64,000 bases of DNA from Palleronia pelagia (GTDB lineage Bacteria > Pseudomonadota > Alphaproteobacteria > Rhodobacterales > Rhodobacteraceae), in the NCBI RefSeq assembly GCF_900110115.1, contig NZ_FOCM01000006.1:62001-126000 (forward strand). Reading direction: 5' to 3'. The notes below the pieces were generated by a model. The model did not search any database, was not told the DNA's origin, and saw nothing but the letters and a program-made list of their open reading frames with translations. Of this stretch, positions 35,390 to 43,632 are shown one piece after another; the stretch's first letter is position 1; every line of letters begins with the position of its first letter. The position numbers and the translations under genes are program-made.

Positions 35390-36066
35390 CTTTCGTCGAA
35401 GCCGCGCAGGTCGGCGTATTCCGCCAGCGGCAGGCGCTCGGTCCGGACCGCGTTGACCGGGGCGTCCGGGTCGGCATGGCCCAGCGCGATACCGCAGACC
35501 ACGATCTCGCCCCCGGGCAGGCCCAGCTGTTCCGCCGCCACGTCCCCGTGATTGGCCAGCGCGCCGATGCCCGACGTGCCCAGCCCCCTGTCCTCGGCCG
35601 CCAGCATCAGCGCCATCATCGACAGGCCCAGGTCCATGAAGCATCCCTTGCCCATGTCGGCGCGGATGGTGACGACGATGCCCACCGGCGCGTCGAAGAA
35701 GCGGTAGTTGCGGGCGAACTGCGCCCGGCGGCCCGCCACGTCCCGCCGGGCGATGCCCAGCGCCTGGTAAAGGGCGTAGCCCGCCGCGCGCTGGCGTTCC
35801 TTCAGGTCGGGCGTCATGTCATCTGGGAAATAGCTGTATTGCGACACGTGCGGCCGGCCCTCGGCGGCGGCGCCGGTCAGCGCGTCGGTCAGGGCGGCCA
35901 GCGGGGCGCCGGTCAGCGCGATGAAGCGCCCCGGCTGCAGGTTGGCGCCCGAGGGCGCTTGCCGCGCCGCGGTGAGGATGGCCTCGATCTCGGCGCGCGG
36001 CACGGGGGTGTCGCGGAAGGCGCGGACCGACCGGCGCCGCGCCAGAAGCTCGGCCACGCGCGTCAC
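35386..36066 (-). CDS. Nitroreductase family protein
   Basis: 226 residues. FMN-binding nitroreductase fold: RRSVRAFRDTPV at the N-terminus, AARQAPSGANLQPGRF, a central ARNYRFFDAPVGIVVTI and GLGTSGIGALANHGD. The family reduces nitro-aromatics, quinones or unsaturated compounds with NAD(P)H; the real substrate cannot be told. It follows bioY by 7 bp on the same strand and may be co-transcribed with bioMNY. Confidence 0.9.
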   Translation of the reverse strand: MTRVAELLARRRSVRAFRDTPVPRAEIEAILTAARQAPSGANLQPGRFIALTGAPLAALTDALTGAAAEGRPHVSQYSYFPDDMTPDLKERQRAAGYALYQALGIARRDVAGRRAQFARNYRFFDAPVGIVVTIRADMGKGCFMDLGLSMMALMLAAEDRGLGTSGIGALANHGDVAAEQLGLPGGEIVVCGIALGHADPDAPVNAVRTERLPLAEYADLRGFDES

Positions 36067-36073
36067 GGGCGGC

Positions 36074-36619
36074 TCAGGCCCGCGACAGCACCGACCGGGG
36101 CCGCGCGCGATACAGCATCAGCGTCAGCATTCCGGCCAGCACCGCCTTGATCAGGTCGCCCGGGATGAAGGCCGTGACCAGCAGCGCGGCTTCGCCCCAG
36201 CTGCGTCCCAGCACCAGCGACATGCCAGTGATCCCGCACAGGTAGAGCACGCCGATGCCGCCCACGATGGCGCCCGCACCGGCGGCCAGGCCCACGGGCA
36301 GGCGCGACAGGCGCTCGGTGATGAACCCGGTGGCGAAGGCCGCCGCGGGGAAGCCCAGCGCGAAGCCCACGGTGGGCGAGGCCAGCACGCCCAGCCCGCC
36401 GCGCCCGCCCGACAGAAGCGGCAGGCCCAGCAGCGTCAGGCCAAGAAACAGCAGTGCCGCCAGCCCGCCGCGCTTTGCGCCCAGCACGGTGCCGGCCAGC
36501 ATCACGCCCAGCGACTGCGCGGTGATCGGCACGCCGAAGGCCAGCGTGATCGGCGGGATCAGCCCCAGCACGGCGATCAGCGCCGCGAACATCGCCACCA
36601 TGGTCAGGTTACGTTCCAT
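36074..36619 (-). CDS. bioY: Biotin ECF transporter S component BioY
   Basis: 181 residues with about six transmembrane segments. The BioY pattern is clear: PITLAFGVPITAQSLGVMLAG in two blocks (PITLAFGVPIT, QSLGVMLAGTVLG), SGGRGGLGVLASPTVGF and FIPGDLIKAVLAG. It binds biotin and, with BioM and BioN just upstream, forms an energy-coupling factor importer. Its start overlaps the end of bioN by 11 bp. Confidence 0.95.
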   Translation of the reverse strand: MERNLTMVAMFAALIAVLGLIPPITLAFGVPITAQSLGVMLAGTVLGAKRGGLAALLFLGLTLLGLPLLSGGRGGLGVLASPTVGFALGFPAAAFATGFITERLSRLPVGLAAGAGAIVGGIGVLYLCGITGMSLVLGRSWGEAALLVTAFIPGDLIKAVLAGMLTLMLYRARPRSVLSRA

Positions 36620-37235
36620 CGCTCGTCGTTCCTTCGATCAATCCGCCCCGCGCGCGCAGCGCCAGGGCCACCTGCTCCGCATCGTCCAGCGCGTGCACGG
36701 CCAGCGGGCCGAGGATGCGCCAGGACGGGCCCTTGCGCGCGGAGCGGGCGCGCCAGCTTTGGCGCAGCCGCCCCGCAGCCATGGTCAATGACGGCACGAA
36801 ACGCAAGACCAGCGCAAGCGCCAGCGCCGCCGGGCGGGTGTTCAGCCCCAGCCGGCGCAGCGGCGTCGCTAGCCACTGCACCAGCGCAATCATGTCCGAC
36901 AGGGGCGTGGTCATGGTGACCAGCGTCGCCAGCGCCACCGCCGTTACCAGCCGCAACGCCAGCAATGTGCCCAGGGCGAGGTTGTCCTCGATCCCGTGCC
37001 AGGCCAGCAGGATCGCCACGAAGGGCCAGAGCGGCCAGAGCCGTCGCAGCCCGGCCCGTGCGAAAGTGCCTCCCCCGGCGAGATAAAGCGCCAGCGTGGC
37101 GGCGAAGGCCCCCGCCATCGCGGCCGGGCTGTCCAGCGCGAAGAGAAGGATCGTCGCGCAGGCCAGCGCCCCCAGCTTGGCCCCGGCGGGCCAGCCATGG
37201 GCGCGGGTGCGGTGCGGGGCCGTCAGGCTCAGCAT
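36609..37235 (-). CDS. bioN: Biotin ECF transporter transmembrane component BioN
   Basis: 208 residues with 4-5 hydrophobic segments. The EcfT family coupling motif is present in the form RLRQSWRARSARKG near the C-terminal half. It links the ATPase BioM to the substrate-binding BioY. It sits between bioM (TGATG overlap) and bioY (11-bp overlap). The order bioMNY is that described for Rhodobacter capsulatus. Confidence 0.9.
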   Translation of the reverse strand: MLSLTAPHRTRAHGWPAGAKLGALACATILLFALDSPAAMAGAFAATLALYLAGGGTFARAGLRRLWPLWPFVAILLAWHGIEDNLALGTLLALRLVTAVALATLVTMTTPLSDMIALVQWLATPLRRLGLNTRPAALALALVLRFVPSLTMAAGRLRQSWRARSARKGPSWRILGPLAVHALDDAEQVALALRARGGLIEGTTSDGT

Positions 37236-37945
37236 CAGGCGGCGTCCCCTGCGCCGAGCGCGCGCATCCGCGCCTCGTAGGCGGCCAGCACGCGGTCGGG
37301 CGCGCCGTCCTCGGCCACGCGCCCCTGTTCAAGCCACACGACCCGGTCGTAGGCTTGCAGGTCCGCTGGCGCGTGACTGATCTGGACCAGCGCGCAATCC
37401 AGCCCGTCCAGCACCCGCGACAGCTGCATCGCGGTGGGAATGTCGAGGCCCGCGAAGGGCTCGTCCAGCACGATCAACCGGGGCGCCATGAGCAGAATCG
37501 CCATGAGGCACACCAGCTGCTTCTGCCCGTGCGACAGGTCCTGCGTGGCACGGTCGGCCCAGTCTTCGCGGCCGAAGCGGGCCAGCATGTCGGCCACGGC
37601 ACGCGCGCGATCGGGCTTGCGCTGCCCCATCTGGCCCAGGCCGAAATCGAGTTCTTCCGCCACGGTGGGAAAGATGATCTGGTGCTCGGGGTTCTGGAAC
37701 AGAAGGCCCACGGCCCCCAGCGCGCCGCGCCGGTCGCGCGCCACGTCGACCCCCGCGATGCGGACCCGTCCCGTCACCGGGATCAGCCCGCAGATGGCGC
37801 GGCCCAGGGTCGACTTGCCCGACCCGTTGCGCCCCACGATACCGATCCGCCGCTCGGACCCGGTCAGCGACACGCCGTCGAGGATGGCGCGACCGTCGAT
37901 GCGGTAGCCCAGGTCGGCGATATCGATGAGCGGCGTGTCGGGCAT
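37235..37945 (-). CDS. bioM: Biotin ECF transporter ATPase BioM
   Basis: 236 residues, an ABC ATPase with Walker A GRNGSGKST (38-46), a Q-loop in LLFQNPEHQI (typical of ECF/cobalt-type ATPases), the signature LSHGQKQL and Walker B LIVLDEPFAGLD. It is the first gene of bioMNY and drives biotin uptake. A repeat copy lies upstream of it at 38011-38071. Confidence 0.93.
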   Translation of the reverse strand: MPDTPLIDIADLGYRIDGRAILDGVSLTGSERRIGIVGRNGSGKSTLGRAICGLIPVTGRVRIAGVDVARDRRGALGAVGLLFQNPEHQIIFPTVAEELDFGLGQMGQRKPDRARAVADMLARFGREDWADRATQDLSHGQKQLVCLMAILLMAPRLIVLDEPFAGLDIPTAMQLSRVLDGLDCALVQISHAPADLQAYDRVVWLEQGRVAEDGAPDRVLAAYEARMRALGAGDAA

Positions 37946-38010
37946 GGCGGTCCTTTCGCGGCCCGCTTCTATCCCATGCGGATCACGGCTGCACTAGCGG
38001 TCGGGCGCGC

Positions 38011-38071
38011 GGGGGTTCCACCCCCGTCCGCTGGCGCGGACTCCCCCGGAGGTATTTGAAGACCAGTGATG
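38011..38071 (+). repeat. Dispersed intergenic hairpin element, copy C
   Basis: GGGGG-ttcca-CCCCC, GTCCGC-tggc-GCGGAC, then CTCCCCCGGAGGTATTTGAA and GACCAGTGATG. It lies 16 bp beyond the hemC stop with the tail facing hemC, and about 65 bp upstream of the bioM start. In copies A and B the hairpin end, not the tail, faces the gene. Confidence 0.75.
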
Positions 38072-38086
38072 GGCGCTGGCGCGCGG

Positions 38087-39031
38087 TCAGGCGGTTTTCC
38101 AGTCGAAGAAACCGTCGCCGGCGCGCTCCAGCAGGCGGCGGGCCAGCGTGTCGCCCAGGGCGGGGCCTTCGGCGATGGGGCCCTCGATGCTGTCCGACAG
38201 CGCCTCGGACCCGTCGGTGCGCAGGATCTCGCCTCTGAGCGTCAGGCGGTCGCCGTCGAGCTCGGCCAGCCCGGCGATGGGCGTCTCGCAGGACCCGTCC
38301 AGCGTGGCGAGGAAGGCGCGCTCGGCCGCCAGACGCTGGCCGGTCTCGATATGGTGGATCGCGGCCAGCATCTCGGCCGCGCGGGTGTCGTCGACGCGCC
38401 GCTCGATCCCGATGGCGCCCTGGGCCACGGCGGGCAGCATCTCGGCCTCGGGGACGGGCGCGCGGGGCACGTCCTCCATGCCCAGGCGGTTCAGGCCGGC
38501 CATGGCCAGGAAGGTGGCGTCGGCGACCTTGTCCTCGAGCTTGCGCAGGCGGGTCTGCACGTTGCCGCGGAACTCGACCACCTTGAGGTCGGGGCGGCGG
38601 TTCAGAAGCTGCGCGCGGCGGCGCAGGGACGAGCTGCCCACGGTCGCGCCCTGGGGCAGGTCCGAAAGCGCCCCGCCCGAGAGCGAGATGAAGGCGTCTC
38701 GCGGATCCTCGCGCGGCAGGTAGGTGTCCAGCGTCAGGCCCTCGGGCTGCACCGTCGGCATGTCCTTCATGGAATGCACCGCGATGTCGATGGCGCCCGA
38801 CAGCAGGTCGTCCTCGATCTCGCGCGTGAACAGGCCCTTGCCGCCGATTTCCTTCAGGGGCCGGTCGATGATGCGGTCGCCGGTGGTCTTGATGACCACG
38901 ATGGTGAACGCCTCCGACGGCAGGCGGAAGGCGTCGGCAAGGCGCGCGCGGGTCTCGGTCGCCTGGGCCAGCGCCAGGGGCGATCCGCGCGTGCCGATCT
39001 TCATCGGGGTGTCGGGTGTGGGCAAATCCAT
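38087..39031 (-). CDS. hemC: Hydroxymethylbilane synthase (porphobilinogen deaminase)
   Basis: 314 residues from the ATG at 39031. It condenses four porphobilinogens to hydroxymethylbilane. KIGTRGSPLALAQA near the start, the catalytic D82 in IDIAVHSMKD, VGSSSLRRRAQL and the dipyrromethane-cofactor Cys248 (LDGSCETPIAG) are all present. It is divergent from hemE with a 100-bp shared regulatory region. Confidence 0.96.
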   Translation of the reverse strand: MDLPTPDTPMKIGTRGSPLALAQATETRARLADAFRLPSEAFTIVVIKTTGDRIIDRPLKEIGGKGLFTREIEDDLLSGAIDIAVHSMKDMPTVQPEGLTLDTYLPREDPRDAFISLSGGALSDLPQGATVGSSSLRRRAQLLNRRPDLKVVEFRGNVQTRLRKLEDKVADATFLAMAGLNRLGMEDVPRAPVPEAEMLPAVAQGAIGIERRVDDTRAAEMLAAIHHIETGQRLAAERAFLATLDGSCETPIAGLAELDGDRLTLRGEILRTDGSEALSDSIEGPIAEGPALGDTLARRLLERAGDGFFDWKTA

Positions 39032-39073
39032 GGGGCATGCGTAGCCGTGGCAGGCGGGGCTGACAACCGAAAC

Positions 39074-39091
39074 TGTCTTGACATTCTGACA
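39074..39091. promoter_or_regulatory. TGT-N12-ACA motif between hemC and hemE (PpsR/CrtJ-type) overlapping TTGACA
   Basis: TGT at 39074-39076 and ACA at 39089-39091 are separated by exactly 12 bases, the PpsR/CrtJ consensus. The site contains TTGACA (39078-39083), a perfect -35 hexamer for hemE about 50 bp from its start, so binding would block that promoter. A chance match in a 100-bp region is a few percent. Confidence 0.45.
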
Positions 39092-39131
39092 CTCCGCCCT
39101 GACCCAAGCGGGGCAGATGACGGGGGATGGC

Positions 39132-40169
39132 ATGGCCGAAAAATTGCTGATGCGCGCGCTCGGGGGCGAGACGCTGGACGTGCCGCCCGCGTGGATGATG
39201 CGGCAGGCGGGCCGCTACCTGCCCGAATACCGCGCCACCCGCGCGCAGGCGGGCGATTTCCTGTCGCTGTGCTACAATCCCGAGCTGGCGGCCGAGGTCA
39301 CGCTCCAGCCGATCCGTCGCTTCGGCTTCGACGCCGCGATCCTGTTCGCCGACATCCTGCTGGTGCCGCAGGCGCTGGGCGCCGACCTGTGGTTCGTCAC
39401 CGGCGAGGGGCCGCGCCTGTCGACCATCACCACGCGCGCCGAGGTCGACGCGCTGAAGCCCGTGGACGCGATCCACGAAACGCTGAACCCGATCTACGAG
39501 ACAGTGCGCATCCTGTCGCGCGAACTGCCCGCCGAGACCGCACTGATCGGCTTCGCGGGCGCGCCCTGGACCGTGGCCACCTACATGGTCGCCGGGCGCG
39601 GCACGCCCGACCAGGGGCCGGCCCATGCTTTCAAGGATGGCGACCGGGCAGCGTTCACGGCGCTGATCGACCGGATCACCGCCGCCACGATCGAGTACCT
39701 GTCGGCCCAGATCGACGCGGGCGCCGAGGTGGTGAAGGTCTTCGACAGCTGGGCCGGGTCGCTGAAGGGCGCCGATTTCGACGATTTCGCGCTGACACCC
39801 GCCAAGGCCATCGTCGCGGCGCTGAAGGCGCGGCACCCCGGCGTGCCGGTCATCGTCTTCCCGCGCGAGGCGGGCCAGGCCTACAAGGGCTTCGGTCCTG
39901 CGACGGGCGCCGATTGCGTGGCGCTGGACCAGTCGGTCAGCGCCGAGTGGGCGGCGGCGAACGTGCAGCCCGAGGTGTGCACCCAGGGCAACCTTGCCCC
40001 CGAGCACATGGTGACGGGCGGGCAGGCCCTGGTGGACGAGGTGCGGCGCATCCGCGACGCGTTCTCAGGCGGGCCGCATATCTTCAACCTGGGCCACGGG
40101 ATCACGCCGGACGCGGATCCCGACAACGTGGCGCTGATGCTGGAAACCCTGCGCGAGACGCGCGGCTAG
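39132..40169 (+). CDS. hemE: Uroporphyrinogen decarboxylase
   Basis: 345 residues from the ATG at 39132 (GGGGGA 5-6 bases upstream). [20 protein letters not shown] is the UroD signature 1 region, with the catalytic Asp in [12 protein letters not shown] and [13 protein letters not shown] as signature 2. It decarboxylates uroporphyrinogen III to coproporphyrinogen III; hemF, the next step, lies at 41.8-42.8 kb. Divergent from hemC. Confidence 0.96.
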   Translation: MAEKLLMRALGGETLDVPPAWMMRQAGRYLPEYRATRAQAGDFLSLCYNPELAAEVTLQPIRRFGFDAAILFADILLVPQALGADLWFVTGEGPRLSTITTRAEVDALKPVDAIHETLNPIYETVRILSRELPAETALIGFAGAPWTVATYMVAGRGTPDQGPAHAFKDGDRAAFTALIDRITAATIEYLSAQIDAGAEVVKVFDSWAGSLKGADFDDFALTPAKAIVAALKARHPGVPVIVFPREAGQAYKGFGPATGADCVALDQSVSAEWAAANVQPEVCTQGNLAPEHMVTGGQALVDEVRRIRDAFSGGPHIFNLGHGITPDADPDNVALMLETLRETRG

Positions 40170-40230
40170 GTCATATTCTGGGCAACTTTGGCGGCGAAGA
40201 TGCCGCCGAACGTGATTGCCGGGGCCTTTG

Positions 40231-40635
40231 ATGCGCCTGATCCTCAAGACGCTGTGGGCGCTGGCCCGTATCGCGGGCATCACCGCGTCGCTGACGGTAT
40301 CGGGCTGGGCGGCGCTGGCCCCGCCCGAGCCGTGGGAGCAGCGCGCGCTCGACCTGCCGCCCCGGTCGCTGACATGGTCCGAACGACAGCCCCTGCGCGA
40401 AATGCGGCTCATGCGCGTCGTGCTGCACGTGGCGCCGGGGCTCGCGACGGACCTGCTGTCGCGGGCGGCCCCGTCGCTGACCCGGACCGAGGTCAGCCGC
40501 GTGCTGGACCGGGCCGCGATGGGCGTATCACCCGAGGACCTCGCGAAAGAGATCACGCCCGCGCCCGAGGTCCGGCCCAACACCGTTCAGCAGCGTCGCG
40601 GCCCGGGCGGGGCCAAGTTCCTGAAAGTGGAGTAG
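40231..40635 (+). CDS. Hypothetical protein with N-terminal membrane segment
   Basis: 134 residues from the ATG at 40231 (an in-frame TTG at 40216 is also possible; neither has a strong ribosome binding site). A hydrophobic helix spans about 2-26. A basic, Pro-rich soluble part follows, with LTRTEVSRVLDRAAMGVSPED and a low-complexity tail. I do not recognise a family. It is 61 bp after hemE on the same strand and may be co-transcribed. Confidence 0.5.
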   Translation: MRLILKTLWALARIAGITASLTVSGWAALAPPEPWEQRALDLPPRSLTWSERQPLREMRLMRVVLHVAPGLATDLLSRAAPSLTRTEVSRVLDRAAMGVSPEDLAKEITPAPEVRPNTVQQRRGPGGAKFLKVE

Positions 40636-40645
40636 GGCGGGCCGC

Positions 40646-41077
40646 TCAGGCCTGGCCGGGACCCATGTCGTTCATGTCGAAGAAGCCGTCGGCCCAGTCG
40701 CCCGACGGGATCAGCTGCGCCGGGTCCACGCGTTCGAGGTAGATATAGACCCAGGCCTCGTGCGCGCCGTCGTCGGTCTGCACGTCCCGGCGCGCGCGCT
40801 TGTACTCGGCCGGATACTCGTTCAGGCCCTCGTAATCGTCCAGCACGGCCATCACGCCGGGTTGGGTCAGGCGCCACAGCTCGCCCCGGACGCTTCCCGG
40901 GCCTTCCTCGATCAGCGCGGGATACCAGCCGGTGGAATACAGCAACCCGGGCAGCCAGCCGGGCGACACCAGCTCGGCGCCGTTGCGAAACGCGATCGTC
41001 GCTTCGTTGTTGATGAACCCGCTGCGCAGCGTGCCGTAGACGAAGACGAGATCGCCCAGATACGGGTCGTCACTCAT
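40646..41077 (-). CDS. Gamma-glutamylcyclotransferase-like protein
   Basis: 143 residues. The N-terminal VFVYGTLRSGF (the phosphate-loop-like substrate motif YGTLR) and the catalytic Glu in LDDYEGLNEYP are the marks of the GGCT/AIG2 fold. Likely acts on gamma-glutamyl compounds such as glutathione breakdown products; a broader cyclotransferase or unknown substrate is possible. Confidence 0.85.
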   Translation of the reverse strand: MSDDPYLGDLVFVYGTLRSGFINNEATIAFRNGAELVSPGWLPGLLYSTGWYPALIEEGPGSVRGELWRLTQPGVMAVLDDYEGLNEYPAEYKRARRDVQTDDGAHEAWVYIYLERVDPAQLIPSGDWADGFFDMNDMGPGQA

Positions 41078-41137
41078 GCCCGCCGTGATGTCACGTCGCG
41101 CGCCCCGTGAACAGAGGCGCGCGACGGATTTCCAGCG

Positions 41138-41752
41138 TCAGAAGCGGTAGTTGATGGACAGGCTGGCGGTGGTGGCATCTGCCTCGGTGCCGGCCAGCGC
41201 GCCGTTGAAATCATCGAACTCGTGATAGAGGAGTTCGGCGCCGGCGGTGACGGTGTCGGTCAGGAAGACCTCGTAGCCCAGGCCCACGAAATAGCCGTCG
41301 CTGTCATCCGATCCGCCGCCGGCAAGATCGACATCGACCTCGGCGTAGCCACCGGTGGCGTAGAAGAAATTGCGGCCGCTGTCGAAACCGGCGCGCAGGC
41401 CCACGCGCAGGACGTTTTCGGTCGTGGCGGCCGTGACGCCCGCGCCGGTCTCGAGGTCGATATCGGCCCAGTCATACTGAACGCCGCCGCCCAGGATGAA
41501 GTTGCCGAAATCGTAATCGTAGTAGGCGCGCAGGCCGTAGAGCAGGCCGTCTCCGTCGACACCGACATTCGTGTCGACATCGCCATATCCGAGCTGAACA
41601 CCGGTGGAAAAGCCGGTCCAGTCATAGAGCGGCGTCGCCGGAGCGAAGACAACCGGCTCGGCTGGCGGAGCGGCGACGGTGCCGCCGGCCAAGGCGGGCG
41701 CCGCCGCCAGCCCCAGCGTCGCCACCATCGAGGAAGCAAGAAGTATACGCAT
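41138..41752 (-). CDS. Outer membrane beta-barrel protein
   Basis: 204 residues from the ATG at 41752. Signal peptide MRILLASSMVATLGLAAAPALA, then alternating aromatic/hydrophobic beta strands (WTGFSTGVQLGYG, LLYGLRAYYDYDFGNF, FFYATGGYAEVDV, DGYFVGLGYEVFL) and a C-terminal Phe in SLSINYRF, the outer membrane insertion signal. Eight strands are expected from the length. Role unknown (porin-like or surface protein). The long frame to 41803 has no reason to be preferred. Confidence 0.85.
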   Translation of the reverse strand: MRILLASSMVATLGLAAAPALAGGTVAAPPAEPVVFAPATPLYDWTGFSTGVQLGYGDVDTNVGVDGDGLLYGLRAYYDYDFGNFILGGGVQYDWADIDLETGAGVTAATTENVLRVGLRAGFDSGRNFFYATGGYAEVDVDLAGGGSDDSDGYFVGLGYEVFLTDTVTAGAELLYHEFDDFNGALAGTEADATTASLSINYRF

Positions 41753-41835
41753 GACAATTGCCTTTCGGGTAATGTTTTCGATACCCCATTTTAGCCTTCG
41801 CACTTGACGCGGTTCACCTCACAGTAGCGTGAAGG

Positions 41836-42756
41836 TCAGATCCACTTCGCCAATGGTGGCAAAGACATCAACACCGCGTTGGCGTCGTGTCCGGTTTCCA
41901 GCCCGAATTTCGTGCCGCGGTCGTAGACCAGGTTGTACTCGGCATAGAGCCCGCGATGCACCAGCTGCGCGTCCTTGTCGGCGTCGTCGAAGGGCTGGGC
42001 GCGGCGCCGTTCCACCAGCGGCAGGTAGGCGGGCAGGAAGGCCTGGCCGATATCGCGGGTCAGCGCGAAATCGGCGGCCCAGTCGCCGGTGCAGTGGTCG
42101 TCCATGAAGATCCCCCCGACACCGCGGGCGCGGCCCCGGTGCGGGATGAAGAAATACTCGTCCGCCCAGGCCTTCAGCCGGGGATAGTGCCCGGCCCCGT
42201 GGGGATCCAGATGCGCCTGCTGGGTCGCGTGGAAATGGGCGGTGTCCTCGTCGTATTCGATGCAGGGGTTCAGGTCCGAGCCGCCACCGAACCACCAGGC
42301 ATGGGGCGTCCAGAACATCCGCGTGTTCATGTGCACGGCGGGCACATGGGGGTTCTGCATGTGGGCGACCAGGCTGATGCCGCTGGCCCAGAAACGCGGA
42401 TCCTCGGCCATGCCGGGGATGCCCTTGCGCGCGGCCATGGCGGCCTGGGCGCGGGGGGCGAGGGTGCCGAACACCTCGGAGACGTTGACGCCCACCTTCT
42501 CGAACACGCGGCCGCCGCGCATGACGCTCATCAGCCCGCCGCCCGCGTCGCTTCCGTCATCGGACGCGCGGCGCGTTTCGGACACCTCGAACCGGCCGGG
42601 GGCCATGTCGGCGAAGGGGCCTTGGTCGTGGCTGTCCTCAAGCGCCTCGAAGGCCTCGACGATGCGGTCGCGCAGGGTGCGGAACCAGGCGGCGGCCTCG
42701 GCCTTCTCCGCGTCGAACGGGGCGGTGGTGGTCATGCTGTCGGTCCGGTTGTCCAT
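41836..42756 (-). CDS. hemF: Oxygen-dependent coproporphyrinogen III oxidase
   Basis: 306 residues from the ATG at 42756 (a second ATG at 42735 would give 299). HemF hallmarks are visible: GGRVFEKVGVNVSEV, AVHMNTRMFWT, WWFGGGSDLNP, and RGVGGIFMDD and YAEYNLVYDRGT. It oxidises coproporphyrinogen III to protoporphyrinogen IX with O2 in haem and bacteriochlorophyll synthesis. Start choice is uncertain. The open frame extends far upstream on the same strand, but over the SDR gene. Confidence 0.95.
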   Translation of the reverse strand: MDNRTDSMTTTAPFDAEKAEAAAWFRTLRDRIVEAFEALEDSHDQGPFADMAPGRFEVSETRRASDDGSDAGGGLMSVMRGGRVFEKVGVNVSEVFGTLAPRAQAAMAARKGIPGMAEDPRFWASGISLVAHMQNPHVPAVHMNTRMFWTPHAWWFGGGSDLNPCIEYDEDTAHFHATQQAHLDPHGAGHYPRLKAWADEYFFIPHRGRARGVGGIFMDDHCTGDWAADFALTRDIGQAFLPAYLPLVERRRAQPFDDADKDAQLVHRGLYAEYNLVYDRGTKFGLETGHDANAVLMSLPPLAKWI

Positions 42757-42806
42757 GCCCGCCGGACTAGCACCCGCGGCAGCCCGGGTCCATCGCGACG
42801 GCGCGG

Positions 42807-43619
42807 CTAGTGCGCCGGCGTGTCCACCACGTCGACCAGGGTGCGGCCGCCGTCGATGGTCAGGATCTGCCCGGTCATGAAGCCGGACCCGTCGGCGGCC
42901 AGGAACTGCACCGCCTCGGCCACCTCGCTGGCGCCCGCGATGCGGTTCAGGGGGGTGGCGTCGATGATCTCGTCCCGCAGGTCGCGGTCGGCCTTGATGG
43001 CGCCCTTCAGCGACGCGCTCATCACGCTGCCGAAGGCCACGGCGTTCACCCGGATGCGATGCGGCGCCAGCGCCACGGCCAGCGACCGCGTCGCCTGGTC
43101 CAGCGCGGCCGAGCTCACGGAATAGGCCAGCAGGTCCGGCTGCGTGCGCCGCGCGGCGATCGAGCTGAGGTTGATGATCGATCCGGCGGGGCCGTCGCTG
43201 TTGCCGTCGTCCTCGGCCTGCTGGCGCATCCGCTTGGCCACCTGCTGGGTCAGGCGCAGGGGCGTCATCAGGTTCTGCTCGATCAGGTCGTTCACGGTGC
43301 GGTCGGTTGGGTCCAGCGGGTCCGAGGTCACCATCTGCCGCGAAGCGTTCACCAGGATGTCGATCCGGTCGAAGGCGTCGATGGTCGCCGACAGCAGGTT
43401 CGCCACGGTCAGCTTTTCCCGCAGGTCGCCGCCGAAGCAGCGGGCGGTGCCCGTGTCCTCGTCGTCGAGCGCGCCCATCTCCTGGCGCAGCCGGTCCTCG
43501 TCTATGTCGCACATCATCACGTTGGCGCCGCGTTCCAGGAAATGGCGGGCCACGGCCAGGCCAACGCCATGGGCGGCGCCGGTGACGATGGCGGTCTTGC
43601 CTGCGATCGAGAAGGACAT
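42807..43619 (-). CDS. SDR family oxidoreductase lacking the catalytic lysine
   Basis: 270 residues. Rossmann motif TGAAHGVG (13-20), NAS in place of NNAG (91-93), the catalytic Ser in IINLSSIAA (152-153), and Tyr166 in LLAYSVSSAA. The lysine four residues after the Tyr (YxxxK) is replaced by Ser170. The C-terminal FMTGQILTIDGGR is normal. The lysine normally lowers the Tyr pKa and binds the nicotinamide ribose, so the enzyme may be inactive, altered, or binding-only. It lies 50 bp after hemF start on the same strand. Confidence 0.85.
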   Translation of the reverse strand: MSFSIAGKTAIVTGAAHGVGLAVARHFLERGANVMMCDIDEDRLRQEMGALDDEDTGTARCFGGDLREKLTVANLLSATIDAFDRIDILVNASRQMVTSDPLDPTDRTVNDLIEQNLMTPLRLTQQVAKRMRQQAEDDGNSDGPAGSIINLSSIAARRTQPDLLAYSVSSAALDQATRSLAVALAPHRIRVNAVAFGSVMSASLKGAIKADRDLRDEIIDATPLNRIAGASEVAEAVQFLAADGSGFMTGQILTIDGGRTLVDVVDTPAH

Positions 43620-43632
43620 GGGGGGCGACCTT

